64,000 nucleotides of DNA from Phyllobacterium brassicacearum (GTDB lineage: Bacteria; Pseudomonadota; Alphaproteobacteria; Rhizobiales; Rhizobiaceae), in NCBI RefSeq assembly GCF_003010955.1, contig NZ_PGGO01000016.1, forward strand, positions 1-64,000, written 5' to 3'. Of this stretch, positions 63,323 through 64,000 are shown in pieces. Each line of letters starts with the position of its first letter. The stretch's first letter is position 1. Under the pieces are notes generated by a model. It was given only the letters and a program-made list of their open reading frames with translations. It was not told the DNA's origin and did no database searches. Both the position numbers and the translations under genes were made by a program.

Positions 63323-64000
63323 ATGAGAACGGAAAGTCGATTAGCCACGGGAATACTCGCCTTGGCACTGTTCGTGCCTGCTGCGCATGCAGAGGATGAT
63401 GCTCGCGCCATTCTTAAATCCATGTCGGAGTACTTGGCGAAACAACAGACCTTTTCTGAAACTTTCGACACCGACATTGAAGTTCTGACGCCCGATTTGC
63501 AGAAATTGCAGTTCGCGAGCTCAGGTCAGGTCGCTGTCGGCCGCCCGAACAAGATGCACGCGGCTCGCACCGGCGGCTTCGCCGATGTCGAGATGATTTT
63601 CGACGGCAAGCAGATAACCATCCACTCGAAGGACGACAAAGTATTCACGCAGATTGAGGCACCGGGGACGATCGACGAACTCATTTCCAGGCTCGAAGCG
63701 GACGGTTATTCGTTGCCCGGCGCCGACCTGCTCCTGTCGAACGTCTATGATGAGCTCAATGCCGGCGTCATTGATGCCAAGCATATCGGCACGGGCGTAG
63801 TTGGCGGCATCGAGTGCGATCACCTGGCCTTCCGCAATGCGGATTCAGATTGGCAGCTTTGGGTGCGCACCGGAGCAGAACCAATCCCCTGCAAATATGT
63901 CATCACCTCCAAGGCCGTGACGGCTGCGCCGCAATACACGCTTATCGTCAATTCGTGGAGCGGAGAGGCCAATGATGATTTCTCGTTCGCACCCCCAGCC
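63323..64000 (+). CDS. DUF2092 periplasmic protein (partial at right edge)
   Basis: ATG 63323 has GGGAGG 7 nt upstream. Signal peptide ATGILALALFVPAAHA, then ARAILKSMSEYLAKQQTFSE, FDTDIEVLTPDLQKLQFASS, SGQVAVGRPNKMHAARTGGF, YDELNAGVIDAKHIGTGVVG and CDHLAFRNADSDWQLWVRTG. This is the DUF2092 pattern (LolA/LppX-like half barrel). The frame runs open past the window end after 226 codons, near the expected end of about 250. Confidence 0.85.
   Translation, partial: MRTESRLATGILALALFVPAAHAEDDARAILKSMSEYLAKQQTFSETFDTDIEVLTPDLQKLQFASSGQVAVGRPNKMHAARTGGFADVEMIFDGKQITIHSKDDKVFTQIEAPGTIDELISRLEADGYSLPGADLLLSNVYDELNAGVIDAKHIGTGVVGGIECDHLAFRNADSDWQLWVRTGAEPIPCKYVITSKAVTAAPQYTLIVNSWSGEANDDFSFAPPA

Overview
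This window looks like an accessory region, plasmid or genomic island, of a Hyphomicrobiales (Rhizobium/Mesorhizobium-like) alphaproteobacterium. The evidence is the mosaic of sugar ABC importers, rhizobial-type regulators, a dmeRF metal-efflux pair, DUF1254/DUF3604 proteins and many decayed insertion sequences. No rRNA, tRNA, replication gene, integrase or CRISPR array was seen. The taxonomic call is an inference from gene content.

Layout. 0-6 kb: end of an IS630 transposase, an NfeD protease/slipin pair, and an AraC regulator with an MFS exporter. 6-12 kb: a graveyard of IS110, Tn3, SulP and HlyD remnants, an unusual cluster of short inverted/direct repeats, a small lipoprotein with GGNS repeats, and an SDR dehydratase. 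12-20 kb: single genes (PF04008 protein, DHA2 exporter, SnoaL-like protein, universal stress protein) and a run of very small genes with good ribosome sites, including a ParE-type toxin with a large putative antitoxin. 20-24 kb: divergent oxyR and katG. 25.8-31.8 kb (minus): a complete family-1 sugar ABC importer with two unusual extra genes, a SUMF1-domain protein and a ScyD/ScyE-like propeller. 33-35 kb: DUF1254 protein and a cold-shock protein. 35.4-40.7 kb (minus): a galactofuranose-type importer (ytfQ-ytfR-ytfT-yjfF) followed by a GntR/FCD regulator. 41-46.5 kb (plus): a third sugar ABC operon ending in its own LacI regulator. 46.6-52.2 kb: DoxX-like protein, decayed genes, a Fic protein and a frameshifted IS110 element. 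52.4-62.5 kb (minus): dmeR-dmeF, two more DUF1254-type secreted proteins, DUF4239, and a tight four-gene unit PpiC isomerase - HupE/UreJ - unknown secreted protein - DUF3604. The right edge holds a broken hydrolase and the start of a DUF2092 protein.

Functionally the intact genes cover carbohydrate uptake (three importers, two with their own regulator), peroxide and general stress defence, export, Ni/Co balance (DmeRF efflux; HupE/UreJ is a possible metal permease) and a secreted-protein cluster of unknown role. The most unexpected non-coding signals are a family of ten decayed copies of one ~190 bp sequence, all in the same orientation, an eight-copy array of an 18 bp motif at 7.2-7.7 kb, and a stem-loop directly behind each of the three sugar-binding-protein genes.
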